A stretch of 64,000 bases of DNA from Thermosporothrix hazakensis (GTDB lineage Bacteria; Chloroflexota; Ktedonobacteria; Ktedonobacterales; Ktedonobacteraceae). The stretch lies in contig NZ_QKUF01000019.1 of assembly GCF_003253565.1 (NCBI RefSeq), positions 1 through 64,000 on the forward strand, in the 5' to 3' direction. The first letter of the stretch is position 1; every line of letters begins with the position of its first letter. The notes beneath the pieces are model-generated. The model was not told the origin of the DNA. It worked only from the letters and a program-made list of their open reading frames with translations, and searched no databases. This document shows, piece by piece, positions 17,183-26,770 of the stretch. The position numbers and the translations under genes were made by a program.

Positions 17183-18919
17183 TTAGGTCTGTGCAGCTGT
17201 GGGATGAGTAATCACAGCCTCCACTTGCCAGAGGAGCTTAAGGGACTGCAAGGTAGAGAGATCTACGATGCCTTCTGTATCATCGAGGCGCAGCGTCCAT
17301 TGGGTGAAAGATGTTGGACGGGCATAATGGCTCTTATACTCTTCCGCAACCTCACCATCAACGAAGATGGCATGCTCTACCCCAAGCACATCATCGACAA
17401 TAGTCTTATTTGCGCCTGAATGCCATTCCTCATAAACGAACCTGCGGATCGAGGGACGTGCGACAAACTGATAGGCCTCATGCTGCCAGCGATCGGTATG
17501 AATACCGGAGCTCTCTAAACTCAAAGAGATACGCCTTCCTTTGGGGACTGGGACCCCTTGTAAGACACAGCGCCAGCGTTTGACTCGTACTCGGTCCAGG
17601 CCCCGAAAGCTGAAATCGTGCAGCGGAATGTTGATCGTCACCTCTTTATGCTGCTTGAATGTCTCCACAACGCCATCATAGTTGCTATGCTCGGCCTCTA
17701 TCTCCTCAATAAATTGTCGGGGATCAGCTGTCTGAGGCGGTGGATTCAGTTCTTCTAGAATTCTGTTGAGCCTCACCACGACATCAGCAAGCGCTTGTTC
17801 CAGTTCCAGGGCACTCGCTGTGATGGGAGGGACTTCCAATCGGTCAATGATCGTCTCATATTGATAGGCCCAGATCAGATTCTGCAATGCCAGGAAAATC
17901 CAGCATTTCTGATTGAGTTGCTGCTGGAAGAGCAATTGCAGCAGAGCAGTATGAAGCTCCTCGCGTTCTTCCAATTCATTGAGGTAATCTTCCAGTGGTT
18001 GTTGCTGACTCTGGCTGATTTGTGCCTGAACCAGCAGTTGCCAGAGCTCTTGAGCCGCCTTTACGACAGCCGCTTGACTGGCGAGAAACGCTTTGCCATA
18101 GATGCCCAGTTTCGTGGACTCCAATTTGTAGGCCATCGCCCCACCAATATTTTTATCGAGTGCTTGCTGAAGGTAGATATCGGTTGCGGCAAGAAAAACA
18201 TCCCATTCGGTCTGGCCGGAAATGTGATCCAGATTCGGGAGCGAAAAGTCAGGGAATTCGATGATAGCATCTGGATCGGTTGAGGTCAGAGTCAGGAGGC
18301 TTTGCATCAGATTCTCGAGTTCCTGCACCAGCCCTTCCAGATGTTGCATGCTCTCAAGTGCTCGTGCCATCTCTTTATAGAGAGCATCGGTCTCCCCGAC
18401 GAGTTCAAGCATGGCTTTGAGAGCATCAAGGCCGCTGGCAATCGCCTCGGCAGCGCTGCCTCCGCCAGTAGCAGCAGCCGTTCCCACACTGATCGCAAAA
18501 TCTCCAATAGCCAGGAACATCCGACGCATCGCGTTCCACTTTTGTTCGGCTTGCCACTCTTCCAGACCACGTTCGAACTCGATCTTAGCAAGTTTTGTCT
18601 GATATTGTTGATCTTCGCACTTCTGTTTGGCCTGCTCAGCTTGCTCCTGTGCCTGGCTTAAGAGATTCTGGGCCTGAGTGATGAGCTGGTGGTGCGCATC
18701 GATTGTTGCGTTATTCTGCTGGATCATCAGGCGAACGGCGGCCTGTCGGTCTGCAAGATCCGAATTGATATCCTGGAAACGGGCATACTCCTGTTCATAG
18801 GATTTCACTGTGCCAAAGAGTGCCGCGGCCTCCTGCTGATAGGTTTCGAGTGAAAGCGGAGGCACAAAGACCGCCGTGCTGGGAAGCTGATCTTTGCAGA
18901 TGACTTTCGCTCGACACAA
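17183..18919 (-). CDS. Large helical toxin-like protein, 5'-truncated, locus 1
   Basis: A 578-residue frame homologous to residues about 245-850 of the product of 48411-50963. Order: long coiled coil (about 25-130), hydrophobic Gly/Ala segment (134-163, MFLAIGDFAISVGTAAATGG) typical of a membrane-inserting hairpin, second coiled coil, a helical block with LGIYGKAFLASQAAVVKAAQELW, and a C-terminal probable beta domain (RVRVKRWRCVLQGVPVP...). Homology begins only at about residue 13; the first 12 codons are the antisense of the GH16 gene, so the natural N-terminal domain (about 250 residues) has been lost by a rearrangement near 18884. The ATG at 18919 has no convincing ribosome site. It is probably inactive or altered. 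Confidence 0.6.
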   Translation of the reverse strand: MCRAKVICKDQLPSTAVFVPPLSLETYQQEAAALFGTVKSYEQEYARFQDINSDLADRQAAVRLMIQQNNATIDAHHQLITQAQNLLSQAQEQAEQAKQKCEDQQYQTKLAKIEFERGLEEWQAEQKWNAMRRMFLAIGDFAISVGTAAATGGGSAAEAIASGLDALKAMLELVGETDALYKEMARALESMQHLEGLVQELENLMQSLLTLTSTDPDAIIEFPDFSLPNLDHISGQTEWDVFLAATDIYLQQALDKNIGGAMAYKLESTKLGIYGKAFLASQAAVVKAAQELWQLLVQAQISQSQQQPLEDYLNELEEREELHTALLQLLFQQQLNQKCWIFLALQNLIWAYQYETIIDRLEVPPITASALELEQALADVVVRLNRILEELNPPPQTADPRQFIEEIEAEHSNYDGVVETFKQHKEVTINIPLHDFSFRGLDRVRVKRWRCVLQGVPVPKGRRISLSLESSGIHTDRWQHEAYQFVARPSIRRFVYEEWHSGANKTIVDDVLGVEHAIFVDGEVAEEYKSHYARPTSFTQWTLRLDDTEGIVDLSTLQSLKLLWQVEAVITHPTAAQT

Positions 18920-20027
18920 GCAAATGGGTAACGTGCTGGTTCTGGGCGAGCGTGGAAGATCAGGGCTGTACTAATGGGGCAAATCCCCAGATCTCCATGT
19001 GCTACCCCGCAATGTGAGCGTTAGCGATGGTGCATTGCATTTACGCACGGTCAAGGAAGACTACACGCCTCCCAATAGCAGCACTACGTATCACTGGACA
19101 AGCGGTATGGTCACCACGGATCGGATCGGCGATGCAGGCTCTTCGAGATTCGCCTTCACCTACGGGTATATGGAGATCCGGGCCTGGTTAGCTGGTGGAA
19201 ATGGAGTCTACAATGCGTTCTGGACCGGTGCGGAGGATCATAGCTGGCCCCCTGAAATCGATGCGCTTGAGCTTCTGGGAGATCGTCCAACTATCGACCA
19301 TATGACATATCACCGGGATGACAATGGGAAACATGTCTCTCTCTCGCAGGATTCTATCGGGGCAGATTTCACCGCTGGCTGGCACACCTTCGGCGTTGAT
19401 TGGCAGCCGGGACTGCTTATCTGGTATGTTGATGGACAAGAGGTCACACGCGAGATCGTGCCCACGGATGCCTTTGCGAAAAATCTGCATCTGTTGCTCT
19501 CCGCCGAGATATGGAAGCAGAGTGGCTGGACCAATGGCCCGGATGACTCGACGCCTTCCGTTTCTCAGATGGATGTCGATTATGTCAGGGTCTGGCAGCG
19601 GGAGGGTGATCCCTCCGATCCCTCGCCTGAACTGCCTATCGTTCAGCCTACAAAGCGCTTTGGCACGCCGGGCAACGGGGAAAGCACGTATGAGAAAGCA
19701 ACCGATGGTGATGTCAATACCGCTTTCGATGCCGTTGATGCGACCAATTGTGCGACCGGAATCGATGTCGGGGAGCCAACAGTTGTCAATACAGTGCGTT
19801 ATGTGCCTCGCCTCTATGCTGGACAACGCATGCCTGGAGGTCAGTTTCAGGGTGCCAACAGCGAAGATGGCCCCTGGACCACACTGTTTACTGTCCCGTA
19901 TGCGCCGAATGATGGGGACTTTACCACTGCCCGCTTTGTGAATAGCGTTGCCTATCAGTTTTACCGCTACGTTGGCCCGCCGGACGGACATTGCAATATT
20001 GCCGAGATGCAGTTTCGGAACCAGTAA
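18884..20027 (+). pseudogene. GH16 beta-glucanase with discoidin-like domain, broken 5' end
   Basis: A family 16 glycoside hydrolase. The uninterrupted frame starts at 18999, but earlier residues lie in neighbouring frames: KLIFADDF, then (one T missing near 18910) SLDTSKWVTCWFWASVED and GCTNGANPQI, then (one C missing near 19005) PRNVSVSDGALHL. The catalytic motif is PEIDALELLG (E-x-D-x-x-E) at 19253-19282. A C-terminal domain from about 19650 (TDGDVNTAFDAVD, NTVRYVPR, RYVGPPDGHCNIAEMQF) looks like an F5/8-type carbohydrate-binding domain. The signal peptide is missing; upstream sequence belongs to the antisense toxin-like gene. Original role: secreted endo-beta-1,3(4)-glucanase. Confidence 0.7.
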
Positions 20028-20835
20028 CGGGCAGTAGCAGGCTCTCTGGTGCACGCTCTGCTGCTTCCTTCAGGGCGTGCACCGTGTTTCCGAGAGCGCT
20101 CATGAGGAGGACGAAATTCTATGCAATCCAGGCTTCTGCTTTTTTTATGACGAACAGTATCCACAGGCATGCTCACAGAACACCCTATCGGCATTACTCC
20201 CTGTTCAGTGCGAGAGAGTGTGTGCTGATGAACTGACGCATAAAGTAAGAGGGGGGCAGCTCCTCACTGAGCATGAGAGAAAGGCATCTGGAACCGGGTG
20301 AGCAGTTGTGTTTTCCCTCTAGCTCACAGGTGTCGTTATCCTCTTGTGATGCCTGTCGAGGAGGAGCATGCGACGGTCCTGATGCTTGACGATCAAAGTT
20401 CATCATTTTCTTATGAGTGATGAACCATCCGGCCAATCGATATGATAGCATACGCAGGGTGCACACCTTTTCGCACTCTCGCGGTCGGACGCAGAATTGA
20501 CGGTGGTCGTGGTCCCTGATGAGAAGGTACATGTGTCTACCTCCTCTGGCGGGTCTGTAAGGTGCTCGATCAATTGCCATAGCGCCTGAGTACCTATCCA
20601 TTTCTTATCCGGGTGGAACTGTTCTGGCAAGTGATTGGCTGAGACAAATGGGAGCGTAATCCGCTTGTGCAAAGCAGAGAAGGTGTCTTCAAAATAGCCA
20701 ACTGCCGACATGCTCTGCATCTGGCAATGCTTCGGCGTCATCAGCAGGGCTGGAAGGATTGCGATATCTGGTTTGACTCTGCATCGCTGGCCTCTTGAAT
20801 GTCGTGAATAAGGAAGGAATAGAAAGGAGAACATC
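20028..20835. other. Spacer with decayed regulator
   Basis: About 800 bases between the GH16 remnant and the GH78-like gene. Apart from the LacI-like remnant listed separately I see no gene. The last 30 bases hold the ribosome site of the GH78-like gene. Confidence 0.35.
20440..20720 (-). pseudogene. LacI-family regulator C-terminal remnant
   Basis: On the minus strand, MSAVGYFEDTFSALHKRIT and then FHPDKKWIGTQALWQLIEHL followed by TDPPEEV match the end of the LacI ligand-binding domain (usual form: SVVGFDD..., then TTV.....G..A...L). The usual final LVVR motif continues only in another frame. No DNA-binding domain is present. It is probably the corpse of a repressor of the neighbouring glycosidase genes. 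Confidence 0.45.
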
Positions 20836-23247
20836 GTGATACAGAGAACCCTGCTTACCGACGCCCCTTTTGATCAGAGAGATATGTCATGGTCGATACG
20901 AGGACGCTGGCCCTGCTCGTGGATCTCAGCCCCCTTTCCGCTTGCCCCTCCCTTTGTGTTGGCCTATCGTCTTCGTTTCATACTGGAACAGGCAAGCGTA
21001 TTCCGCCTGCATGTGACGGCGGACGAGCGCTATATCCTGTATCTTGATGGCATGCGTGCCGGCTGTGGCCCTGAAAGAGGCGATGTGGATCACTGGTATT
21101 TTGAAACGTATGATGTTTCTCTGGAGGCAGGGGTTCATATGCTTGTCGCTCAAGTATGGTCCCTGGGTGAGAAGGCCCCATTTGCCCAGGTGAGCGCTCA
21201 ACCCGGTTTCTTGCTTTGTCCCGAAGAGGACGCATACCGGGATGTGTTGGGAACGGGGCGCGCCTCCTGGGAAGTAAAACAGCTTGCCGGTTACACCTTT
21301 CATGAGCCCTTGAGCGCCTTCGCGATTGGCTATACGCTGGAGTTGGAGGGAAAACAGTTCGCCTGGGATTTCGAGCATGGTGTTGGGACAGGCTGGTCTC
21401 CTGCGCGTGTATTGCAGCCGGGGGTAACCGCCCAGTGTAGCGAAGTGGCCCCCTCACAACAGCAGCTTCTCCCTGCGTCTTTGCCTCCGATGTTATACCA
21501 ACGGTATCGTGGGGGCAGGGTGCGTCACATCTCGGCGCCTTCACTTTCCCATACCCACTCGCTTGCTTTTCGAGCAGCCGAGCACCTGACAGAGGAAGAG
21601 GAGGGATGGAGGGCATTGCTGGCGGGTGATAGCTCCTTGACCTTGCCTCCCCATACGCGTCGTCGTGTCCTGATCGACCTTGAGAATTATCTGTGTGCCT
21701 ATCCTGAGATCGTCGTTTCACGGGGTGAAGCTGGTAGTGTGCGTGTCAACTGGCAGGAGAGCTTGATTGCTGACACACATACCTGGAATAAAGGGCATCG
21801 TGGAGAAATTGAGGACAAGTACTTTACCACCTTGTGGCGAGATCGAGATGGTATCGGTGATAGCTTTCATCTGGATGGGGGGGAGCATCGTCGTCTCACT
21901 ACGCTCTGGTGGCGTGCGGGGCGCTATGTTGAACTGGTGGTGGAAACAGAGAATCAGCCGCTGACGCTTGAACAGCTCCATTTCTATGAGACGCGCTATC
22001 CGTTAGAAATGGAAAGCAGCTTCAGCGTCAGCGATGAGCGCTTACAACGATTGCTACCACTTGCCTTCCGCACGCTACAGATGTGCGCTCATGAAACGTA
22101 TATGGATTGTCCTTTCTACGAACAACTGATGTATGTTGGTGATACGCGACTTGAATGCTTGCTGACCTATGTAAGCAGCCGGGATGATCGCTTGCCGCGT
22201 AAGGCGCTCAGGCTGTTTGATTACTCGCGTCTGCCTGGGGGCCTGACGCAATCACGTTACCCCTCGCGCGTTCGCCAGATGATTCCGCCCTTTTCGTTGT
22301 GGTGGGTTGCCATGATTCATGACTACCTGATGTGGCGTGACGATGTGGCCTTCGTGTGTTCTCTGCTCCCCGGCATGCGTGCTGTCCTGGATGCCTTTGT
22401 CTCCTTGCGCGATGAAGATGGGCTGGTTCGTTCTCCAGCGGGCTGGAATTTTATGGATTGGCTCCCTGCCTGGCCGGATGGGGAGCCAGAGGGATCTCAT
22501 GAAGGGGAGATCTGTGTCTCACTGAACTGGTTGTATGTCTATGCGCTGCAAAAAGGTGTTGAGCTGGAACAGGCGTGCGGTGAAGCGGAACTGGCTGCTC
22601 GTTATCAACGTCTCGCCAGAGAGACAGTCGAGGCGCTGACCGCACAGTACTGGTGTGAGGAGAAAGGGCTGTATGCTGACAATGCCGAGCATACGAACTT
22701 TTCGGAGCATAGCCAGTGTCTTGCTGTACTCAGCAGATTGCTTTCAACGGAACAGTGCAGGCGTATTGAGGCCGGAATCACGGGCGCCTCAGAGCTACTG
22801 CGACCGTCGGTCTACTTTCTGCATTACTATTTTGAGCTCTGTCAGATGACGGGCCGCTCCGATCTCTTTTTTCAACGCTTGCAGGCCTGGTATCAGATGC
22901 TCGATCTGGATTTTAAGACCACATACGAGAATCTGGACCCGTTTACCAACCGCTCAGATTGTCATGCGTGGGCGGCGCATCCTCTCTATCATTACTTTGC
23001 GACGATTCTGGGGATTCGTCCTGCGGCCCCTGGCTTCCGCTCGGTCATGATCACGCCGTTGTTGGGTTCGCTTGCCAGTAGCGGTGGAACACTGGTTCAT
23101 CCACAGGGAGAACTCAGAGTTTCCTTCCAGCAGCTCGGCGGTGCTCTACATGCGACGATAGCCCTTCCTGAGACTGTGCAGGGGACCCTGGCGTATCACG
23201 GACAACAATGTGCATTGCATCCAGGAGAACAACAGCTTCGTCTGTAA
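20836..23247 (+). CDS. GH78-like alpha-L-rhamnosidase
   Basis: An 803-residue protein starting at GTG with AAAGGAG 9 bases upstream; no signal peptide, so cytoplasmic. The N-terminal beta domains (about 1-370, including FRLHVTADERYILYLDGMRAGCGPE) match rhamnosidase accessory domains. The (alpha/alpha)6 barrel begins near residue 395; ETYMDCPFYEQLMYVGDTRLE at about 419 is the signature region carrying catalytic-site acidic residues. The C-terminal beta domain is short. Members release terminal rhamnose or related sugars from oligosaccharides taken into the cell. It is upstream of a sugar regulator and ABC importer and separated from them by a hairpin. The exact substrate cannot be told from sequence. 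Confidence 0.8.
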   Translation: MIQRTLLTDAPFDQRDMSWSIRGRWPCSWISAPFPLAPPFVLAYRLRFILEQASVFRLHVTADERYILYLDGMRAGCGPERGDVDHWYFETYDVSLEAGVHMLVAQVWSLGEKAPFAQVSAQPGFLLCPEEDAYRDVLGTGRASWEVKQLAGYTFHEPLSAFAIGYTLELEGKQFAWDFEHGVGTGWSPARVLQPGVTAQCSEVAPSQQQLLPASLPPMLYQRYRGGRVRHISAPSLSHTHSLAFRAAEHLTEEEEGWRALLAGDSSLTLPPHTRRRVLIDLENYLCAYPEIVVSRGEAGSVRVNWQESLIADTHTWNKGHRGEIEDKYFTTLWRDRDGIGDSFHLDGGEHRRLTTLWWRAGRYVELVVETENQPLTLEQLHFYETRYPLEMESSFSVSDERLQRLLPLAFRTLQMCAHETYMDCPFYEQLMYVGDTRLECLLTYVSSRDDRLPRKALRLFDYSRLPGGLTQSRYPSRVRQMIPPFSLWWVAMIHDYLMWRDDVAFVCSLLPGMRAVLDAFVSLRDEDGLVRSPAGWNFMDWLPAWPDGEPEGSHEGEICVSLNWLYVYALQKGVELEQACGEAELAARYQRLARETVEALTAQYWCEEKGLYADNAEHTNFSEHSQCLAVLSRLLSTEQCRRIEAGITGASELLRPSVYFLHYYFELCQMTGRSDLFFQRLQAWYQMLDLDFKTTYENLDPFTNRSDCHAWAAHPLYHYFATILGIRPAAPGFRSVMITPLLGSLASSGGTLVHPQGELRVSFQQLGGALHATIALPETVQGTLAYHGQQCALHPGEQQLRL

Positions 23248-23261
23248 GCTGTGTGGATATC

Positions 23262-23301
23262 GAGAAGCGGGAAATGGGCAGAGCAGCCCTTCCCGCTTCT
23301 C
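23262..23301 (+). terminator. Long hairpin after GH78-like gene
   Basis: GAGAAGCGGGAA pairs perfectly with TTCCCGCTTCTC, with inner GGGC/GCCC pairing, 14 bases after the stop codon. It lacks a T tract, so it may act as an mRNA 3' stabiliser rather than a terminator. Confidence 0.5.
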
Positions 23302-23719
23302 AAGCGTTATCAGGCACAGTGATAGCTGCTGATCGGGTCAGTGCACGAGGAGGCTCGAAGAGGAGACAGGGGACGAAAACAGTATCACCAGCAGCGATGC
23401 ACTTCTTTCTCAAGTGGATCAGTATATGCGTAGCTTCCTTGCTTGGCAATGGTCTTTTTTTGCAAGCTATGGTAAATCGACCTGATGGATGCGATACAAG
23501 AGCGGACACTGTCAAGCCATCTCGATGAAGAAGCTTGTTCAACATAAAGCCGCCAGGGTATGCATGATCCCATTTGCCAGAAAATCTGATTTAGAACAAG
23601 CGCCTGTTTCTCCGGGCTGTGAGCAGTCTGTACCTACCATTCTGTTTCAAGAAGTGAAACCGGTGACATAATAGTGCAGGTAGAACCAGAAAAGGTGACT
23701 TATTCCCTGTGCTTTTCTC

Positions 23720-23748
23720 TTGACAAACGATGTTTCTGCAGGTATGCT
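23720..23748 (+). promoter_or_regulatory. Sigma-70 type promoter of GntR-type regulator
   Basis: TTGACA (23720-23725), a 17-base spacer, then TATGCT (23743-23748). Its presence argues that translation begins further downstream, near 23798, and not at the TTG that forms the -35 box. Confidence 0.6.
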
Positions 23749-23797
23749 TGTTTTAAAACAGAGGTGGGTGACAAACCCAGAGGTGAATACACATTCT

Positions 23798-24958
23798 ATG
23801 GACGATATGATTAAGAATATTGAGGAGCAGTATCTGATCTCGCCAAAGCAGCGCCGTCAGGCCAGTACAAAACGTGTCAATGCGAAGATTAAAGAGATTA
23901 GCGATCGTATACGGGCGTTAGCCTTAGAGAAAGGGCCGGGGAGCCGTCTGCCTACGGTACGTGAGCTATGCGAGCTTTTAAATACATCCAGCGCGACCGT
24001 GACTGCGGCACTTGATTTGCTGGAAGCAGAACAGCTTCTCAGCCGCAAAGAGCGGCAGGGTGTTTTTGTTGCTGATACGATTCATCAACGCTCTATTCAT
24101 ATCGTCTTTAACATGTTTCCTCTGGCAAATGTTGGTTCTTCTCCATTCTGGTCATTGCTCTGGGGACATCTGGCGCAGGAAGTTGAACAACGAACCAGTA
24201 TCAAGAATGAGCATTATGCGTTTCATTTTCTCTGGAGGCCGATGCCTCATCAATTGCCGGATTCTCATATTGCTCTGTTAAATTCGCCCACAGTTGATGG
24301 ATGTGTTATTATTGGCTTCAATGCGCACAGCTTTGATCACCGTTCGCTGTTACAGGTGCCGCATGTCGTCTATGCCGGTGGGGGTGACTGGATGGCGAAG
24401 ACCGATTGGCGCACCTCGGGACGTTTAGCGGCCGAGGCGCTGATGCGGCAGGGATGTCAACGTATCGGGTACTGGGCGGCTGATGAGTGGGCGGTTCCGC
24501 TGCACGAAGAGCAGGAGATCTTTCATTTTCAGCAAGCGCTGCAACATGCCAGACATCCGATCTATCCCGAACTTTTTCGCAGTGCGCCCACTCCTCCCGC
24601 TACCGGGCGGCGAACGCTGACGAATCAGGAACGTGGTTACCTGCTGGTAAAGGAGACCTTTGGTCCCTCGGGGAGCACGCGGCCGGATGGCATCTATATC
24701 AGTGACGATCTGGTCACCGATGGGGCGCTCGTTGCGTTCGATGAGCTCGGGATTCAGGTTGGCAGGGATGTGAAGATTGTATCGCTTGCGATTGCCGATT
24801 CGCCGATTCTTTTTGGTCGTACCAGAGAGATGACCTTGATTGAGGTAGATGCTGCCGATATTGTACGCGGTATGTTTACCCTCCTTGACACATTCGAGCG
24901 AGGAGAGAAGCCTCATGGTGATACGGTCTTTATTCAGCCGCGCCTACGGACGCATTGA
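23798..24958 (+). CDS. GntR-HTH / LacI-type sensor transcriptional regulator
   Basis: About 386 residues from ATG 23798; GTG 23783 is an alternative and no start has an ideal ribosome site. Residues about 25-95 are a GntR winged helix (SRLPTVRELCELLNTSSATVTAALDLLEAEQLLSRKE). The rest is a periplasmic-binding-protein-like sugar domain as in LacI or AraR (VPHVVYAGGGDWMAKTDW, then GRLAAEALMRQGCQRIGYWA and DGIYISDDLVTDGALVAFDELG). Regulators of this design repress sugar-uptake genes until their sugar binds. It is followed by the ABC importer at 25219-28635 and is the obvious candidate to control it. Confidence 0.85.
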   Translation: MDDMIKNIEEQYLISPKQRRQASTKRVNAKIKEISDRIRALALEKGPGSRLPTVRELCELLNTSSATVTAALDLLEAEQLLSRKERQGVFVADTIHQRSIHIVFNMFPLANVGSSPFWSLLWGHLAQEVEQRTSIKNEHYAFHFLWRPMPHQLPDSHIALLNSPTVDGCVIIGFNAHSFDHRSLLQVPHVVYAGGGDWMAKTDWRTSGRLAAEALMRQGCQRIGYWAADEWAVPLHEEQEIFHFQQALQHARHPIYPELFRSAPTPPATGRRTLTNQERGYLLVKETFGPSGSTRPDGIYISDDLVTDGALVAFDELGIQVGRDVKIVSLAIADSPILFGRTREMTLIEVDAADIVRGMFTLLDTFERGEKPHGDTVFIQPRLRTH

Positions 24959-25141
24959 GGTAAGATACTAGCTATTGTGGGTGGTGCGCTGGTTCATAAA
25001 GTCGAAGTTGACTTTCTCGCTCTAACGTCTTTTCTATGGGCGTTTGGCTGGGTTCATAAAATATTGTCATCAGGATGAAAGGAGGTGCTCTACCCCTGTA
25101 GAAAGAGTCCATTTATGTGCGCCTGGAGCCTTTTGGATGAT

Positions 25142-25159
25142 CTTATCAGAGATGATAAG
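25142..25159. promoter_or_regulatory. Candidate operator upstream of sugar importer
   Basis: CTTATC-AGAGAT-GATAAG is an 18-bp inverted repeat 60 bases before the binding-protein start. The same 260-bp spacer holds two direct copies of GGTTCATAAA (about 24991 and 25052). These are candidate binding sites for the GntR/LacI-type regulator. Confidence 0.4.
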
Positions 25160-25218
25160 CAGTAGTACAGGAGATAACGACTTTCTCTATTTTGTGTAGC
25201 AGCGAAGGAGCAAACTGC

Positions 25219-26694
25219 ATGGCACACTATATAAGTCGGCGGCGTTTTTTGCAGACTGCGACAACCACAGCCAGTGCTGCAACCCTGGGGAGCGTCCTGG
25301 CTGCCTGTGGAGGAGGCCCGGGGAGTTCTTCCAGCATTACAATCACGTACTGGGATCACTTCGTCACGGAATCGCCCTATTATGATAACGAGATCAAGCT
25401 ATTCCAGAAGAAGCATCCCGATATCAAGATCAAGAGGGTATCACAGAGCAGTGATAATTACGACAACCTGTATGCACTTGCGGAGAGGAGCAAGAATACC
25501 CCTGATATTGCCCTGATCCCTCAGAATCCCGCGTTTTATGATCAGATTAAAAAAGGATGGTGGCAACCGCTGGATAAATGGGCAACGAAGGAATGGCGTG
25601 CCAAATTCCCGGCTCTGGCGTTGCACGAGGGAAGCAACATTTTCAATGGGAAGCTCTATTCGGCACCGTTTGAAGGTCTGGTGGTCCCCTTTCAGCTCTA
25701 CATCAACAACCAACTGTTCCGTGAAGCAGGGTTGGTGAACGCCGATGGCTCGGTCAAGGTGCCGCGCACCTGGGATGATGTGACACATGCGGCCGAGGCT
25801 ATTACGAAGAAAAGTAATGGGCAAGTCTATGGGCTTGGGTTTGGCAATGGCGGGACGAAGGTCTTGCTCTGGTGGCTCTTTGTCTTCCTGATCGGTGCAG
25901 ATTGTCCCGGGGGCCCCGGCGATATGGATTTACGTGTTGGGAAATATACCTATGCCAGTAACCGGGCCTATGGCGATTGGATGCGCTTATTTAAGGAATG
26001 GAAAGAGAAGGGTTATATGTACCCCAACTCTTTGAGCATCTCTGATGAGGTCTCGAAAGCCTATTTTGAGCGGGGCAAGTACGCCATGACCGTGGGAGGT
26101 ATCTGGAATCAGGCTCCCTGGGTCAGTCATGGCTTTAAAGATTTTTCGCTGACAACCCTGATTTCTCCAGAAGCGGAGCCACGCAGCTATTTCCCGACAC
26201 GGCCCGGTGGAATGACCTTTGCCATTTCGGCTCATGCAAAGAATCCTGACGCGGCCTGGGCCTGGCTTGACTGGCTTTATAGCGTCGAAGCCGGGAAGCG
26301 CTTTGTCCAGCAGGGGCGAGGTATCTCAATCTATCCGCAAAACAATGACCCGAAAAATAATACGTTCCCACCCTTCTCGCAGTATGTAGGGACAGCAAAA
26401 TACTCCGTCACGGGGCCTGATCCCACTATCCGGAATCCGGCAACAAGCTATGTGACGATCAGTAACCCGGTCCATCCAGATCTGACGGAGCTGCTCACTG
26501 GCTATTACACCGGTCAGGTGAAGGATCTTGATGCGGCACTCCTGGAATTGCAACAGAAATCGCAGGCCAAAATGGAGGAGGCGATCAAGCTGGCAAACCA
26601 GCAGGGGCATAAAGTGAGCATCAAAGATTATATCTTCACTGATTGGAAGGATCTGAAAAAGCCCTACATTACAGAGCCGGGAAAAGGGTATTAA
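25219..26694 (+). CDS. Sugar ABC transporter substrate-binding lipoprotein
   Basis: A 491-residue family 1 extracellular solute-binding protein. MAHYISRRRFLQTATTTAS has a twin-arginine motif (SRRRFLQ) and is followed by the lipobox LAAC at about 30-33, then a Gly/Ser linker, so it is exported folded and lipid-anchored. The mature part has the usual two-lobe pattern (ITYWDHFVTESPYYDNEIKLF, PRTWDDVTHAAEAIT, ISAHAKNPDAAWAWLDWLYS). The start is chosen for GAAGGAG eight bases upstream. It delivers an oligosaccharide to the two permeases encoded next. Confidence 0.93.
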   Translation: MAHYISRRRFLQTATTTASAATLGSVLAACGGGPGSSSSITITYWDHFVTESPYYDNEIKLFQKKHPDIKIKRVSQSSDNYDNLYALAERSKNTPDIALIPQNPAFYDQIKKGWWQPLDKWATKEWRAKFPALALHEGSNIFNGKLYSAPFEGLVVPFQLYINNQLFREAGLVNADGSVKVPRTWDDVTHAAEAITKKSNGQVYGLGFGNGGTKVLLWWLFVFLIGADCPGGPGDMDLRVGKYTYASNRAYGDWMRLFKEWKEKGYMYPNSLSISDEVSKAYFERGKYAMTVGGIWNQAPWVSHGFKDFSLTTLISPEAEPRSYFPTRPGGMTFAISAHAKNPDAAWAWLDWLYSVEAGKRFVQQGRGISIYPQNNDPKNNTFPPFSQYVGTAKYSVTGPDPTIRNPATSYVTISNPVHPDLTELLTGYYTGQVKDLDAALLELQQKSQAKMEEAIKLANQQGHKVSIKDYIFTDWKDLKKPYITEPGKGY

Positions 26695-26770
26695 GAGGGG
26701 TCATAGTAGCTGGATGTGTGTGCTGCCTTCAGCGAGAGCACACACATCTTCTTGCGGAAGGAAACGCAGT

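Noticed and set aside
19188..20054. Minus-strand frame of 288 codons opposite GH16
   Set aside because: It lies wholly opposite a gene with clear GH16 motifs and has no family signature or ribosome site.
20978..21721. Minus-strand frame of 247 codons opposite the GH78-like gene
   Set aside because: Arg/His/Pro-rich antisense frame without motifs, opposite well-supported coding sequence.
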